In this document: piece by piece, positions 1 through 7,432 of the stretch
How the letters are laid out: each line of letters begins with the position of its first letter
Position numbering within the stretch: the stretch's first letter is position 1
From: Sulfurovum sp.
Lineage (GTDB): Bacteria; Campylobacterota; Campylobacteria; Campylobacterales; Sulfurovaceae
Length of the DNA stretch: 33,517 bases
Assembly (NCBI GenBank): GCA_026991605.1
Contig: JALXBG010000171.1
Coordinates: 1 to 33,517 of the forward strand
Reading direction: 5' to 3'
Program-made: the position numbers and the translations under genes
Notes under the pieces: generated by a model
The model's database searches: none
What the model was told of the DNA's origin: nothing
What the model saw: only the letters and a program-made list of their open reading frames with translations

Positions 1-111
1 GACCTGCTTTGCAAACACGGTTGTACAGCTGTTAGTTTAGGAGAGAGGATCTTACGAACTGAGACTGTGGTTAGTGTGTTGCTTGGTCATTGGTTAAATG
101 ACAGTGAATAA
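1..111 (+). CDS. rsmE: RsmE, 16S rRNA m3U1498 methyltransferase (C-terminal end only)
   Basis: The window opens inside a reading frame that runs in frame 1 for 36 codons to a TAA at 109-111. The visible peptide contains SLGERILRTETVV, which matches the C-terminal knot-fold signature of the RsmE family (SAM-dependent SPOUT methyltransferase that makes m3U1498 in 16S rRNA), where the L-G-x-R-x-L-R-x-E-T motif helps bind SAM. The 5' part lies outside the window. The identification rests on this short motif and on the position of the stop just after it, as is usual for the family. It is the only gene on the plus strand before acnA. Confidence 0.8.
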   Translation, partial: DLLCKHGCTAVSLGERILRTETVVSVLLGHWLNDSE

Positions 112-245
112 CATACATTATAGGGCTTAGGTGAAATATAGGGGTCTGAAACTAAACCATAGATGGCTTCATGACGATGCAAACCGAACCAGATAAAGAA
201 CGCTGCTTCCTTATGGAAAGTTGGAGACGCCGCTAAAAGCTATTT
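112..245. other. Unexplained GC-richer intergenic patch, possible structured RNA or gene remnant
   Basis: Between the rsmE stop and the end of the minus-strand lipoprotein gene lie about 130 bases that are clearly less AT-rich than the other intergenic DNA of the window. No full gene is visible. A 21-codon frame (171-236, plus) has no ribosome-binding site. On the minus strand the patch contains GGAAGCAGC after a UUCC-AUAA-GGAA hairpin (about 203-220), which recalls the conserved tip of bacterial SRP RNA. The loop is not GNRA and I could not pair the flanking arms as SRP RNA requires. A second possible stem pairs 142-147 with 179-185. Identity unknown. Confidence 0.3.
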
Positions 246-683
246 TTATTCTGCTCTTTTGGGCTTTATCAAATCTTTTTTCAATCTTTCAAAACCCTCT
301 TTTACATCATCTTCATCTACATTTGAGTAAAGGTCACGATAGTAAGAGTATTGTAACTTCATACCCTCACGAAGCTCTAACTTGATAAAACTTTTTGGGA
401 ATTTACCCATGTTTTTACTCATCATATTGTTCGTACTATTACAGACAATATCTTTTTTAGATCCCAGAGTTAAAGTCAAAGCACAATTATCATTAAAAGC
501 ATATAGGTTCTCTAAACTACTTAGAAGCTCTTTATTTTCAACCAGCCTATTGAGTTTCATGCAACTTATGGGGCGTTCCAAATCAGAACTTATCGTAACA
601 CTTGGTTGTGCCTTCTCTTCACAAGAAACAAAGAAGATTAAAGTAAAAAAGCTTAAGGTAAAAAAGGTTAAATATTTTTTCAT
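246..683 (-). CDS. Small hypothetical lipoprotein
   Basis: 145-residue protein with a lipoprotein signal: Met-Lys-Lys start, a very hydrophobic stretch (residues 5-18) and a lipobox-like FFVSC with the lipid-attachment cysteine at residue 21. The mature part of about 125 residues is hydrophilic, has three further cysteines (about 41, 67 and 81) and a highly charged C-terminus, and shows no domain I recognise. It probably sits in the outer or inner membrane facing the periplasm. It stands alone on the minus strand, end to end with rsmE and divergent from acnA. A TATAAT on the minus strand (690-695) ends only six bases before the ATG and no Shine-Dalgarno sequence precedes it, so the mRNA may be leaderless. 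Function unknown. Confidence 0.7.
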   Translation of the reverse strand: MKKYLTFFTLSFFTLIFFVSCEEKAQPSVTISSDLERPISCMKLNRLVENKELLSSLENLYAFNDNCALTLTLGSKKDIVCNSTNNMMSKNMGKFPKSFIKLELREGMKLQYSYYRDLYSNVDEDDVKEGFERLKKDLIKPKRAE

Positions 684-689
684 TTTAGG

Positions 690-705
690 ATTATACTATA
701 GTATA
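690..705 (-). promoter_or_regulatory. Promoter of the lipoprotein gene, with a 14-bp palindrome
   Basis: TATAAT on the minus strand (690-695) is embedded in the perfect palindrome TATACTATAGTATA (692-705). The distance from this -10 to the ATG at 683 predicts transcription start at or very near the A of the start codon. A second -10-like TATACT lies about ten bases further upstream and would give a leader of about ten bases without a ribosome-binding site. Confidence 0.5.
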
Positions 706-910
706 TTTAATCAGCACAAACAACAAAATAAACATTCTCAAGGTGAACTTTAGGGTTCAGGTCAATGAAACAAACTTTCAAGAAAAACATCACTATGATA
801 CTAAGCCTAAAAACAACACGGAAAATAGTTTTATCCCTGACAGGTGATTCTACATATATTACACAGACTTAAGGTATCTTAGTCATTATTGACTCGTAAA
901 GGAGTTTAAG

Positions 911-3658
911 ATGACTAAGCACCAATTTCAAAAAACTTTACAGATAGGGTCTCATACCTATACCTATTTCTCTCTTGATGACATTGCCTCCCACTTTGGC
1001 ATTACACTTTCCAAACTGCCTTACACGATACGTATACTTTTAGAAAACTTACTTGCCCATTATGAGGGTGAAGTAGTGACCTTAAGTGATATAGAAAAAC
1101 TTGCAAAATGGCAAAAGATACAAACAAAGGCGGAGGAGATAGCATTTTATCCCTCTCGTGTGGTGATGCAGGATTTTACAGGGGTACCTTGTATTGTAGA
1201 TTTTGCCGCATTAAGAGATGCGATGCTGGAACATGGAGGCAATCCTTCAGATATTAATCCTGTGGTACCTATCGATTTAATCGTAGATCACTCTGTGCAG
1301 GTAGACTACTTTGGTACTTCTGATGCACTCAGTGAAAATCTTCGGATGGAGTATGGACGTAATCAGGAGCGTTATGTACTGTTAAAATGGTCTCAAAAAG
1401 CCTTTGATAACATTCGTGTATTTCCTCCTGGAGCAGGTATCGTCCATCAGGTTAATTTGGAATACATTGCAACTGTGGTGATACAGACAGAAAAAGAGGG
1501 AGAAACGATACTCTCTCCTGACACACTCATAGGTACGGACTCACATACGACGATGATTAATGGCTTAGGTGTAATGGGATGGGGAGTAGGGGGGATAGAA
1601 GCTGAAGCAGTGGCACTGGGTGAGCCGTACAGTATGAAAATCCCTGAAGTAGTAGGCGTGAGACTTACAGGAAAACTTCCAGTAGGGGCGACAGCTACAG
1701 ATATGGTGTTACGTGTGACGCAGATGCTTAGAGAAGAAGAAGTCGTAGAAAAATTTGTAGAGTTTTTTGGTGAGGGGATGCAGGCACTTTCTCTTCCCGA
1801 TAGAGCAACCATTGCCAATATGTCTCCAGAGTATGGTGCTACCATGGGCTTCTTCCCTGTAGATGAAGAGACACTACGCTATATGAGACTTACCAACAGA
1901 GATAAAGAAGCTGATGTGGCAGAAGTCTATTTGAAAAAGCAAGGTCTTTTTTATGATGCAAGTACCCAAGCAGACTACACAAAAGTCATCGAACTTGATT
2001 TACATACCATAGAACCATCCATCGCAGGACCATCACGACCACAAGACAGGATAGCACTTAAAGATGTGAAAAATGAGTTTCTCAATATGCTTACCTGTGA
2101 TTATGGCAGAGAGATAGATACCCATAGTATCAATGTGCTTGAAGATGAGATGGCAGTATCGGATGAAAAAACCATTGATACCTGTAGAATTATCCCTGGA
2201 CAAGTATGTGAAACGATAAAACTGAACAAAGAAGATGTAGAACTCTGTGATGGTTCTGTCGTCATCGCTGCTATTACCTCTTGTACAAACACTTCTAACC
2301 CTTCAGTGATGATAGGCGCTGGACTCATGGCAAGAAATGCTGTACAAAAAGGACTTGAAGTACCTGCCTATGTCAAAACATCATTAGCCCCTGGTTCAAA
2401 GGTTGTGGAAGCTTATCTTAAAGAAGCAGACCTGCTTCCTTATTTGGAGACCTTGGGCTTTCAGATAGTGGGGTACGGCTGTACGACCTGTATTGGTAAC
2501 AGCGGACCTTTAGATGATGAGATACAAAAAGCCATACTGGAAAAAGAACTCATCGTCTCAGCGGTACTCTCTGGAAACAGAAACTTTGAAGCACGTATAC
2601 ATCCCCAAATCAAAACCAATTTTCTTGCCTCTCCTCCCTTAGTCGTTGCGTATGCCCTAGCAGGTAAAATGTGGATAGACTTTGAAGAAGAAGCATTAGG
2701 CATAGATAGTGATGGTAAAGCGGTGTACCTCAAAGACATATGGCCTTCACAAGAGGAGATAGACAGTATCATCGCTTCGGTACTCAAACCACAAATGTTT
2801 GAAGAAAAATATGCAGATATTTTAGAAGGTGAAGTACGTTGGAAAATGTTGGAAGTCCCTGAGGATACCATTTTTCACTGGGATAAAGACTCTACATATT
2901 TACGGCTGCCTCCCTATTTTGATGACTTTAAAAAAGATGCCTCTGCTATCGCTGATATTGATGATGCAAATGTACTACTGCTCTTAGGTGATTCTGTAAC
3001 CACAGACCATATCTCTCCTGCTGGAAAGATACCAACTTCTTATCCTGCTGGGCAGTACCTTTTGGCACACAATGTGCCACAAAATGCTTTTAATTCCTAT
3101 GGTTCAAGACGGGGAAATCACGAAGTCATGATGCGAGGAACCTTTGCCAATGAACGCATCAAAAATAAGCTAGTCTCACCTAAAGAAGGTGGGTACACAG
3201 TGCATTTTCCAGAGAAAAAAGAGATGTTTGTGTATGATGCAGCTATGCATTACAGGTCAGAACATATCCCTCTCGTAGTATTGGCTGGTGATGACTATGG
3301 TATGGGCTCTTCACGTGACTGGGCAGCCAAAGGGACACAGCTTTTAGGGGTAAAATCAGTCATAGCCACCTCCTATGAACGTATCCATAGAAACAATCTT
3401 GTGGGTATGGGTGTTTTGCCTTTGGAATTTAAAGAAGGTGAATCGGCAGAGAGTTTGGGACTTGATGGTTCAGAGCGTTTTAGCATAGAGGGGTTAGATG
3501 CGGTAAAGGCAGGTGGTGTGCTCACTATCACTGTTGAAAAAGAGGATACTAGTACACAACACTTTGAGGTGTATGTAAGGCTAGATACCCCTGTAGATTT
3601 AAAATACTATCTCAACGGAGGAATACTTCCTTATGTACTAAGAGAAAAACTTAGTTGA
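911..3658 (+). CDS. acnA: Aconitate hydratase, AcnA/IRP1 type
   Basis: 915 residues, close to the 890-900 usual for AcnA. It interconverts citrate and isocitrate via cis-aconitate in the cytoplasm, in the oxidative or reverse TCA cycle. The three [4Fe-4S] ligands are present: Cys458 in ITSCTNTSNP, and Cys524 and Cys527 in GYGCTTCIGNSG; the 66-residue spacing from first to second equals that of E. coli AcnA. The substrate-site motif DSHTTMINGLGVMGWGVGG (about 210-230) and the swivel-domain motif GDDYGMGSSRDWAAKGT (about 795-812) are intact. The start is set by AAAGGAG eight bases upstream. It appears to be a single-gene unit. I know Campylobacter and Helicobacter aconitases as AcnB, so an AcnA-type enzyme here is noteworthy. 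2-methylisocitrate dehydratase (AcnD) is a less likely alternative. Confidence 0.93.
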   Translation: MTKHQFQKTLQIGSHTYTYFSLDDIASHFGITLSKLPYTIRILLENLLAHYEGEVVTLSDIEKLAKWQKIQTKAEEIAFYPSRVVMQDFTGVPCIVDFAALRDAMLEHGGNPSDINPVVPIDLIVDHSVQVDYFGTSDALSENLRMEYGRNQERYVLLKWSQKAFDNIRVFPPGAGIVHQVNLEYIATVVIQTEKEGETILSPDTLIGTDSHTTMINGLGVMGWGVGGIEAEAVALGEPYSMKIPEVVGVRLTGKLPVGATATDMVLRVTQMLREEEVVEKFVEFFGEGMQALSLPDRATIANMSPEYGATMGFFPVDEETLRYMRLTNRDKEADVAEVYLKKQGLFYDASTQADYTKVIELDLHTIEPSIAGPSRPQDRIALKDVKNEFLNMLTCDYGREIDTHSINVLEDEMAVSDEKTIDTCRIIPGQVCETIKLNKEDVELCDGSVVIAAITSCTNTSNPSVMIGAGLMARNAVQKGLEVPAYVKTSLAPGSKVVEAYLKEADLLPYLETLGFQIVGYGCTTCIGNSGPLDDEIQKAILEKELIVSAVLSGNRNFEARIHPQIKTNFLASPPLVVAYALAGKMWIDFEEEALGIDSDGKAVYLKDIWPSQEEIDSIIASVLKPQMFEEKYADILEGEVRWKMLEVPEDTIFHWDKDSTYLRLPPYFDDFKKDASAIADIDDANVLLLLGDSVTTDHISPAGKIPTSYPAGQYLLAHNVPQNAFNSYGSRRGNHEVMMRGTFANERIKNKLVSPKEGGYTVHFPEKKEMFVYDAAMHYRSEHIPLVVLAGDDYGMGSSRDWAAKGTQLLGVKSVIATSYERIHRNNLVGMGVLPLEFKEGESAESLGLDGSERFSIEGLDAVKAGGVLTITVEKEDTSTQHFEVYVRLDTPVDLKYYLNGGILPYVLREKLS

Positions 3659-3780
3659 TAGGGATGTATGTTTTTCTCACGTTATATAACCTAATATTTG
3701 AAGTTGCTTTGATAAAATTAGAAAAAGTAGCTAAAATAGGTGAACTTTAAAGCTTACCATTGAGAATAAAAAGAGAAAAG

Positions 3781-4203
3781 ATGCCAAACCTAAAAATATC
3801 AAACACCGTCACCTTAGATGAAAATGAAGTAGAAATCTCTGCAATACGGGCAAGTGGTTCTGGTGGACAGAAGGTCAACAAGGTTTCTGCGGCAATTCAC
3901 CTGCGTTTTGATATAGAGGCTTCTTCTTTGCCTGAGTACTATAAAGAGAAACTACTCTCACTCAAAGACAAACGCATCACCAAAGAGAGCATAGTAGTCA
4001 TAAAGTCCCAACAGCACCGAAGCCAAGAACAAAACAGAGATGAGGCACTGGAGCGTCTGGTAGAGCTCATAAAAAGTGTGAATGTGGTACAAAAAAAGCG
4101 TGTGCCTACCAAGCCTACCAAAGGCTCTGTAGGTAGACGACTGGACTCTAAAAAGAAGCAGGCGAATAAAAAACGCCTGCGTGGAAAAGTGGAGAGTGAA
4201 TAG
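3781..4203 (+). CDS. arfB: ArfB-like peptidyl-tRNA hydrolase (alternative ribosome rescue factor)
   Basis: 140 residues from the ATG at 3781, the usual length of ArfB/YaeJ. The release-factor catalytic loop is at residues 26-33 (GSGGQKVN), with GGQ at 28-30 hydrolysing peptidyl-tRNA in the ribosomal P site; it is followed by the family pattern KVSAAIHLRF. The C-terminal 40 residues are Lys/Arg-rich and end in a tail that in ArfB inserts into the empty mRNA channel of a stalled ribosome. A TTG 21 bases upstream would add seven residues, but the N-terminus from 3781 aligns directly with E. coli ArfB, so I use the ATG. The domain is too short to be RF1/RF2, having no codon-recognition domain. 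It may be co-transcribed with acnA, which ends about 120 bases upstream without an evident terminator. Confidence 0.9.
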   Translation: MPNLKISNTVTLDENEVEISAIRASGSGGQKVNKVSAAIHLRFDIEASSLPEYYKEKLLSLKDKRITKESIVVIKSQQHRSQEQNRDEALERLVELIKSVNVVQKKRVPTKPTKGSVGRRLDSKKKQANKKRLRGKVESE

Positions 4204-4225
4204 AGAATTAAGATGAACAGCTAAT

Positions 4226-4330
4226 ATGAAATATGCTTGCGAAGTGATTGCGACGGGTTCAGATATCATGACCTTGGGGTCTTTGCGTACGAATGTTCCC
4301 TATGCCATGGGCGCACAGGAGCGAATGTGA
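4226..4330 (+). other. GC-richer intergenic segment with a 34-codon ORF, identity unknown
   Basis: The 209 bases between arfB and the arsC-like gene include a stretch that looks unlike local intergenic DNA: GC-richer, with open frames and no promoter-like AT blocks. ATG at 4226 opens a 34-codon frame ending in TGA at 4328-4330. No Shine-Dalgarno sequence precedes it and I recognise nothing in the peptide. It could be a chance ORF, a decayed gene end or part of a non-coding RNA. A short GACC-TTGG-GGTC hairpin lies inside. The remaining 80 bases before the next gene carry its leader. Confidence 0.25.
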
Positions 4331-4412
4331 AAGGCACAGCTAAAGGGAAGTATTACGAGCAATAGTGTACACTTCGTAAAAAATAATGTAGTTAAAAAAG
4401 AAGGATTATTTT

Positions 4413-4763
4413 ATGAACAATGTAAAAATCTGGCATAACCCAAGATGTAGTAAATCAAGAAATGCAGTAGCACTTTTAGAAGAGCAGGGTGTAGAGGTAG
4501 AAGTAGTGAAATATTTAGAAACACTTCCAAGCAAAGATGAGATTGTTGAGGTGTTGAAAATGCTTGGTATCTCTGCAAGAGAGCTTATGCGTACTAAAGA
4601 AGATATTTATAAAGAGTTAGGGCTTAAAAATGTAAGTGACGAAGATGCTTTGATAGATGCAATGGTAACACACCCGAAACTTATCGAAAGACCTATTGTG
4701 ATTAAAGATGGTAAAGCAGCTATTGGTCGTCCTATAGAGAACATTGTAGAACTTCTTAAGTAG
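4413..4763 (+). CDS. arsC: ArsC-family (glutaredoxin-dependent) arsenate reductase-like protein
   Basis: 116 residues with the ArsC thioredoxin-like fold. The N-terminal catalytic motif is HNPRCSKSR (Cys12), the form seen in E. coli YfgD and ArsC homologues. The conserved ERPIVIKDGKAAIGRP near residues 92-107 carries the arginine that holds the oxyanion. Such enzymes reduce arsenate to arsenite with glutathione/glutaredoxin, but many chromosomal CSKSR-type members without neighbouring arsB/acr3/arsR have unproven substrates, and no arsenic genes are visible here. The ATG at 4413 is preceded by AAGGAT. A clear intrinsic terminator directly follows. Confidence 0.87.
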   Translation: MNNVKIWHNPRCSKSRNAVALLEEQGVEVEVVKYLETLPSKDEIVEVLKMLGISARELMRTKEDIYKELGLKNVSDEDALIDAMVTHPKLIERPIVIKDGKAAIGRPIENIVELLK

Positions 4764-4774
4764 ATATCTTAATT

Positions 4775-4805
4775 CAATACTCTCTGTGAGGAGGAGTATT
4801 GTTTT
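4775..4805 (+). terminator. Intrinsic terminator after the arsC-like gene
   Basis: CAATACTC (4775-4782) pairs perfectly with GAGTATTG (4794-4801) over an 11-base loop and is followed by a run of T (4800-4805). It ends the arsC-like transcript. Its presence also argues against translating the ABC-F gene from any start before about 4810. Confidence 0.85.
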
Positions 4806-4881
4806 GTATTTCCTTCACTTTCAGCACATTTCGCTAAAATCACATCAATATATAAATGATATAAATACACAAGGATACCAT

Positions 4882-6477
4882 TTGCTAAGTACAGTAAATT
4901 TAACACAACGTTACGGAAAAAGAGTTCTTTTCGATAAAATAAATATGACTATGGATGTAGGAAAACGCTATGGGCTTATAGGAGCGAATGGTGCAGGGAA
5001 GTCTACTTTTATGAAGATTCTTGCAGGTGAATTGGAGCAGAGTGATGGTGAAGTGCAACTGCAACCAGGACTTAAACTGGGGATGCTTTCTCAAAACCAG
5101 TATGCTTTTGAAGATTTCACCTTAACTGATGCAGTACTCTATGGGAACAAAAAACTTTATGATGCACAAAAAGAGAAAGAAAAACTCTACATGGAGGGTG
5201 ACTTTGAGTCGGATGAAGTCAATAACCGTCTGGGTGAACTTGAGATGATTTGTGCCGATGAAGATCCAACGTATGAGTCTGATGTCAAGATAGAAAAACT
5301 GCTTCAATCTCTTGGATTCCCTGTAGCACAACATAGTGAACTTATGAGCTCACTAACAGGTGGAGACAAGTTTAAAATCTTACTTGCACAAGTACTTTTT
5401 TTGAAACCAGATGTTTTACTCCTAGATGAGCCTACGAACAACTTGGATATGGAGACTATCTCATGGTTAGAGCAAGAGCTTAAGCGTCATGAGGGTACGT
5501 TGATGGTTATCTCTCACGATAGACACTTCCTTAACGGTGTTGTGACACATATACTTGACCTTGACTTCCAAAATATACGTGAATTTACCGGAAACTATGA
5601 TGAGTGGTATATCGCTGCGAACCTCATAGCAAAACAAGCAGAGACTGACAGAGCAAAAGGGCTTAAGGAAAAAGAAGAGCTAGAGGGTTTCATTAAGCGA
5701 TTTTCGGCGAATGCTTCAAAGGCTAAACAAGCAACTTCACGTCAAAAACAACTTGATAAACTTGACGTTCAAGCCATCAAACTTTCTTCACGTCGTGACC
5801 CGTCTATTATGTTTAAACCACACCGTGACATAGGAAATGAAATACTCGATGTAGAAAACCTTTCAAAGTCTTATGATGGTGAAACAGTATTTGAAAATCT
5901 TAGTTTTAAAGTAAATGGTGGAGATAGGATAGCACTTATCGGTGGAAATGGTGTGGGTAAAACAACACTACTTAAAATATTGATGGAAGAAATACAAGCA
6001 AATAGTGGAAGTATGAAATGGGGGCAGACAATTACCTATAGTTATTTCCCTCAAAATACCACAGACTTGGTAGTAGGTGACGAAGAGTTACCACAGTGGA
6101 TACAAGGTTTTGATGTTAAGTGGCATATTGATGACATTAGAAAAACACTTGGACGTATGCTTTTTTCTGGTGAAGAGCAGAAGAAAAAGATAGATGCCTG
6201 TTCTGGTGGAGAAAAACACCGTGTAATGCTTAGTAAAATGATGATGGACGCTGCAAACTTCTTGGTAATGGATGAGCCAGATAACCATTTAGACCTTGAA
6301 GCCATCGTAGCATTAGGTGAAGCACTACATAACTACAAAGGCGGAGTCATCTGTGTTTCTCACGATAGAGAACTCATCGATGCTTTTGCAAATAGAATTA
6401 TTCAAATCAACGAAGATGGGTCGATTATAGACTTTGAAGGTGACTATGAAAGTTTTGTGGAACAACACGGAAAGTAG
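4882..6477 (+). CDS. ybiT: ABC-F family ATPase, YbiT-like
   Basis: 531 residues from a TTG at 4882 that has AAGGAT at 4871-4876. The upstream ATG at 4786 lies inside the preceding terminator and is rejected. Two ATP-binding cassettes without membrane segments: Walker A GANGAGKST (34-42) and GGNGVGKTT (about 355-363), Walker B LLLDEPTNNLD and LVMDEPDNHLD, and a charged linker between them (about 245-310) that in ABC-F proteins reaches the peptidyl-transferase region of the ribosome. The whole length follows E. coli YbiT, a ribosome-associated translation factor. The first signature motif is degenerate (LTGGDK), as in YbiT; the second is CSGGEK. In the second cassette the usual DEPTNHLD reads DEPDNHLD, which is unusual. 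No drug-resistance role can be claimed. Confidence 0.9.
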   Translation: MLSTVNLTQRYGKRVLFDKINMTMDVGKRYGLIGANGAGKSTFMKILAGELEQSDGEVQLQPGLKLGMLSQNQYAFEDFTLTDAVLYGNKKLYDAQKEKEKLYMEGDFESDEVNNRLGELEMICADEDPTYESDVKIEKLLQSLGFPVAQHSELMSSLTGGDKFKILLAQVLFLKPDVLLLDEPTNNLDMETISWLEQELKRHEGTLMVISHDRHFLNGVVTHILDLDFQNIREFTGNYDEWYIAANLIAKQAETDRAKGLKEKEELEGFIKRFSANASKAKQATSRQKQLDKLDVQAIKLSSRRDPSIMFKPHRDIGNEILDVENLSKSYDGETVFENLSFKVNGGDRIALIGGNGVGKTTLLKILMEEIQANSGSMKWGQTITYSYFPQNTTDLVVGDEELPQWIQGFDVKWHIDDIRKTLGRMLFSGEEQKKKIDACSGGEKHRVMLSKMMMDAANFLVMDEPDNHLDLEAIVALGEALHNYKGGVICVSHDRELIDAFANRIIQINEDGSIIDFEGDYESFVEQHGK

Positions 6478-6486
6478 TGTTACCCC

Positions 6487-7302
6487 TTAAAATACGGTAT
6501 CTTCTCCTAAAAGAAGAGATAAATCAACGTCATCTCCATACTCTTTGAAGAGCTGGCAAATTCTATCTAGCTGAATATCTGAACGTTCTAGGTAAGGATT
6601 GTTGTCTATGAACTCCCAAAAAGAGTCTGGATTTTGACAAAGCTCTTTGAGATAGTGACGGGTGATTGTGCCCATAGTTTCTTCTGTGTCTTGTAGGAGT
6701 TTCTCCCTTTGTATAGCAAAGGGTATTTTTTTTATTCCACAAGAGTCTACAAAATCACCTATTGGCTCAAAATTAACTTTTTGTTTTTTTAAAATACGCT
6801 GTAATGAAGGTTCCATAATAGAAAAAATCATTTTACAAGGATAAAGTAAAAAATTAATACGTGTTGCAATTCTTAATCTAAATGTGAGTAATGCACTCAA
6901 TTGTAATCTGGAATATTTTTTATGGTGAGGTAGATTTTGAATAAGCGCAGCTCTCGAAATTTCAATTAATGGTAATGTTTTTATCAGCAAATCAATATCT
7001 CGAACTCGACCATTTTTCTGCATGGGTAATTGTTGTACATCTGTTTTATTGTTTATGAAAAATATTCGTACTGTACCTACATATTTATTTGTTTGGTTGT
7101 GTTTGAGTAAATAAATAAAAGATTGTTTATCTTCTTGATTATAAATAAATCCGATGGATTCTAATTGATTTGGTGACATGTCATATTTAGAAGAAAAGAC
7201 TTCTTTTCGTATTTTTTTTACAGACTGGAAGTGTTGGGGAGTGGTTGCCAATATTATACTATATTCTTTGGTTAATAGGTTAATAACTTGTTCATTTTGC
7301 AT
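6487..7302 (-). CDS. LuxI/FeeM-superfamily N-acyltransferase (PEP-CTERM/exosortase-associated acyltransferase type)
   Basis: 271 residues, no signal peptide. The N-terminal half shows the acyl-amide synthase pattern of the autoinducer-synthase/FeeM superfamily: Arg32, Val-Phe 35-36 and Tyr40 near the N-terminus, then GTVRIF (about 76-81) and EISRAAL with Glu114 and Arg117. Overall it resembles the family annotated as 'PEP-CTERM/exosortase system-associated acyltransferase', which resembles N-acyl amino acid and acyl-homoserine-lactone synthases; substrate and product are unknown. No exosortase or PEP-CTERM protein occurs in the window. It is convergent with the ABC-F gene (9-base gap) and divergent from the TonB/YfiR/EAL operon across a 130-base AT-rich spacer. 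The spacer's promoter has TATAAT on the minus strand at 7335-7340. The family call is by motif memory only. Confidence 0.68.
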   Translation of the reverse strand: MQNEQVINLLTKEYSIILATTPQHFQSVKKIRKEVFSSKYDMSPNQLESIGFIYNQEDKQSFIYLLKHNQTNKYVGTVRIFFINNKTDVQQLPMQKNGRVRDIDLLIKTLPLIEISRAALIQNLPHHKKYSRLQLSALLTFRLRIATRINFLLYPCKMIFSIMEPSLQRILKKQKVNFEPIGDFVDSCGIKKIPFAIQREKLLQDTEETMGTITRHYLKELCQNPDSFWEFIDNNPYLERSDIQLDRICQLFKEYGDDVDLSLLLGEDTVF

Positions 7303-7334
7303 AAAAAAACTTTCATCAATAAAATATTGTATTA

Positions 7335-7347
7335 ATTATAGTATAGT
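7335..7347 (-). promoter_or_regulatory. -10 region of the acyltransferase gene
   Basis: On the minus strand ACTATACTATAAT contains overlapping TATACT and TATAAT hexamers, about 33 bases before the ATG at 7302. The same TATACTATA core occurs in opposite orientation in the divergent promoter at 7390-7400, so the two promoters mirror each other. Confidence 0.5.
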
Positions 7348-7363
7348 TTCACCATTGCATAAC

Positions 7364-7400
7364 TTTTTTTTGACTTTTTTTGACTTTTTTATACTATACT
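7364..7400 (+). promoter_or_regulatory. Promoter of the TonB receptor operon with phased T-tracts
   Basis: Three T-tracts of 8, 7 and 6 bases (7364-7371, 7375-7381, 7385-7390) are separated by GAC and repeat every ten bases. They run into two overlapping -10 hexamers TATACT (7390-7395 and 7395-7400). Campylobacterota sigma-70 promoters rely on periodic AT-rich DNA upstream of a -10 rather than on a -35 box, which fits this arrangement. Confidence 0.6.
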
Positions 7401-7432
7401 AACAGTAAGCATCACTCATTCTAGGATTTATT

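Noticed and set aside
203-220. Calling the minus-strand GGAAGCAGC motif an SRP RNA gene
   Set aside because: The tetraloop is AUAA and the flanking arms do not pair into the required long stem by eye, so only a possibility is reported.
382-753. 123-codon plus-strand frame over the lipoprotein gene
   Set aside because: It is antisense to a frame with a convincing lipoprotein signal and has Lys/Val-rich low-complexity content with no ribosome-binding site.
741-3749. Twelve-base direct repeat AGGTGAACTTTA flanking acnA (741-752 and 3738-3749) as a sign of insertion
   Set aside because: Chance 12-mer repeats are expected in a window this size, the copies are not at the gene borders, and no mobile-element gene or inverted ends are present.
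3958-4269. 103-codon minus-strand frame over arfB and its spacer
   Set aside because: Antisense to a conserved release-factor-like gene; no ribosome-binding site or recognisable domain.
4786-4881. 32-codon N-terminal extension of the ABC-F protein
   Set aside because: It begins inside the preceding intrinsic terminator and has no family similarity, while TTG at 4882 has AAGGAT and gives the normal YbiT N-terminus.
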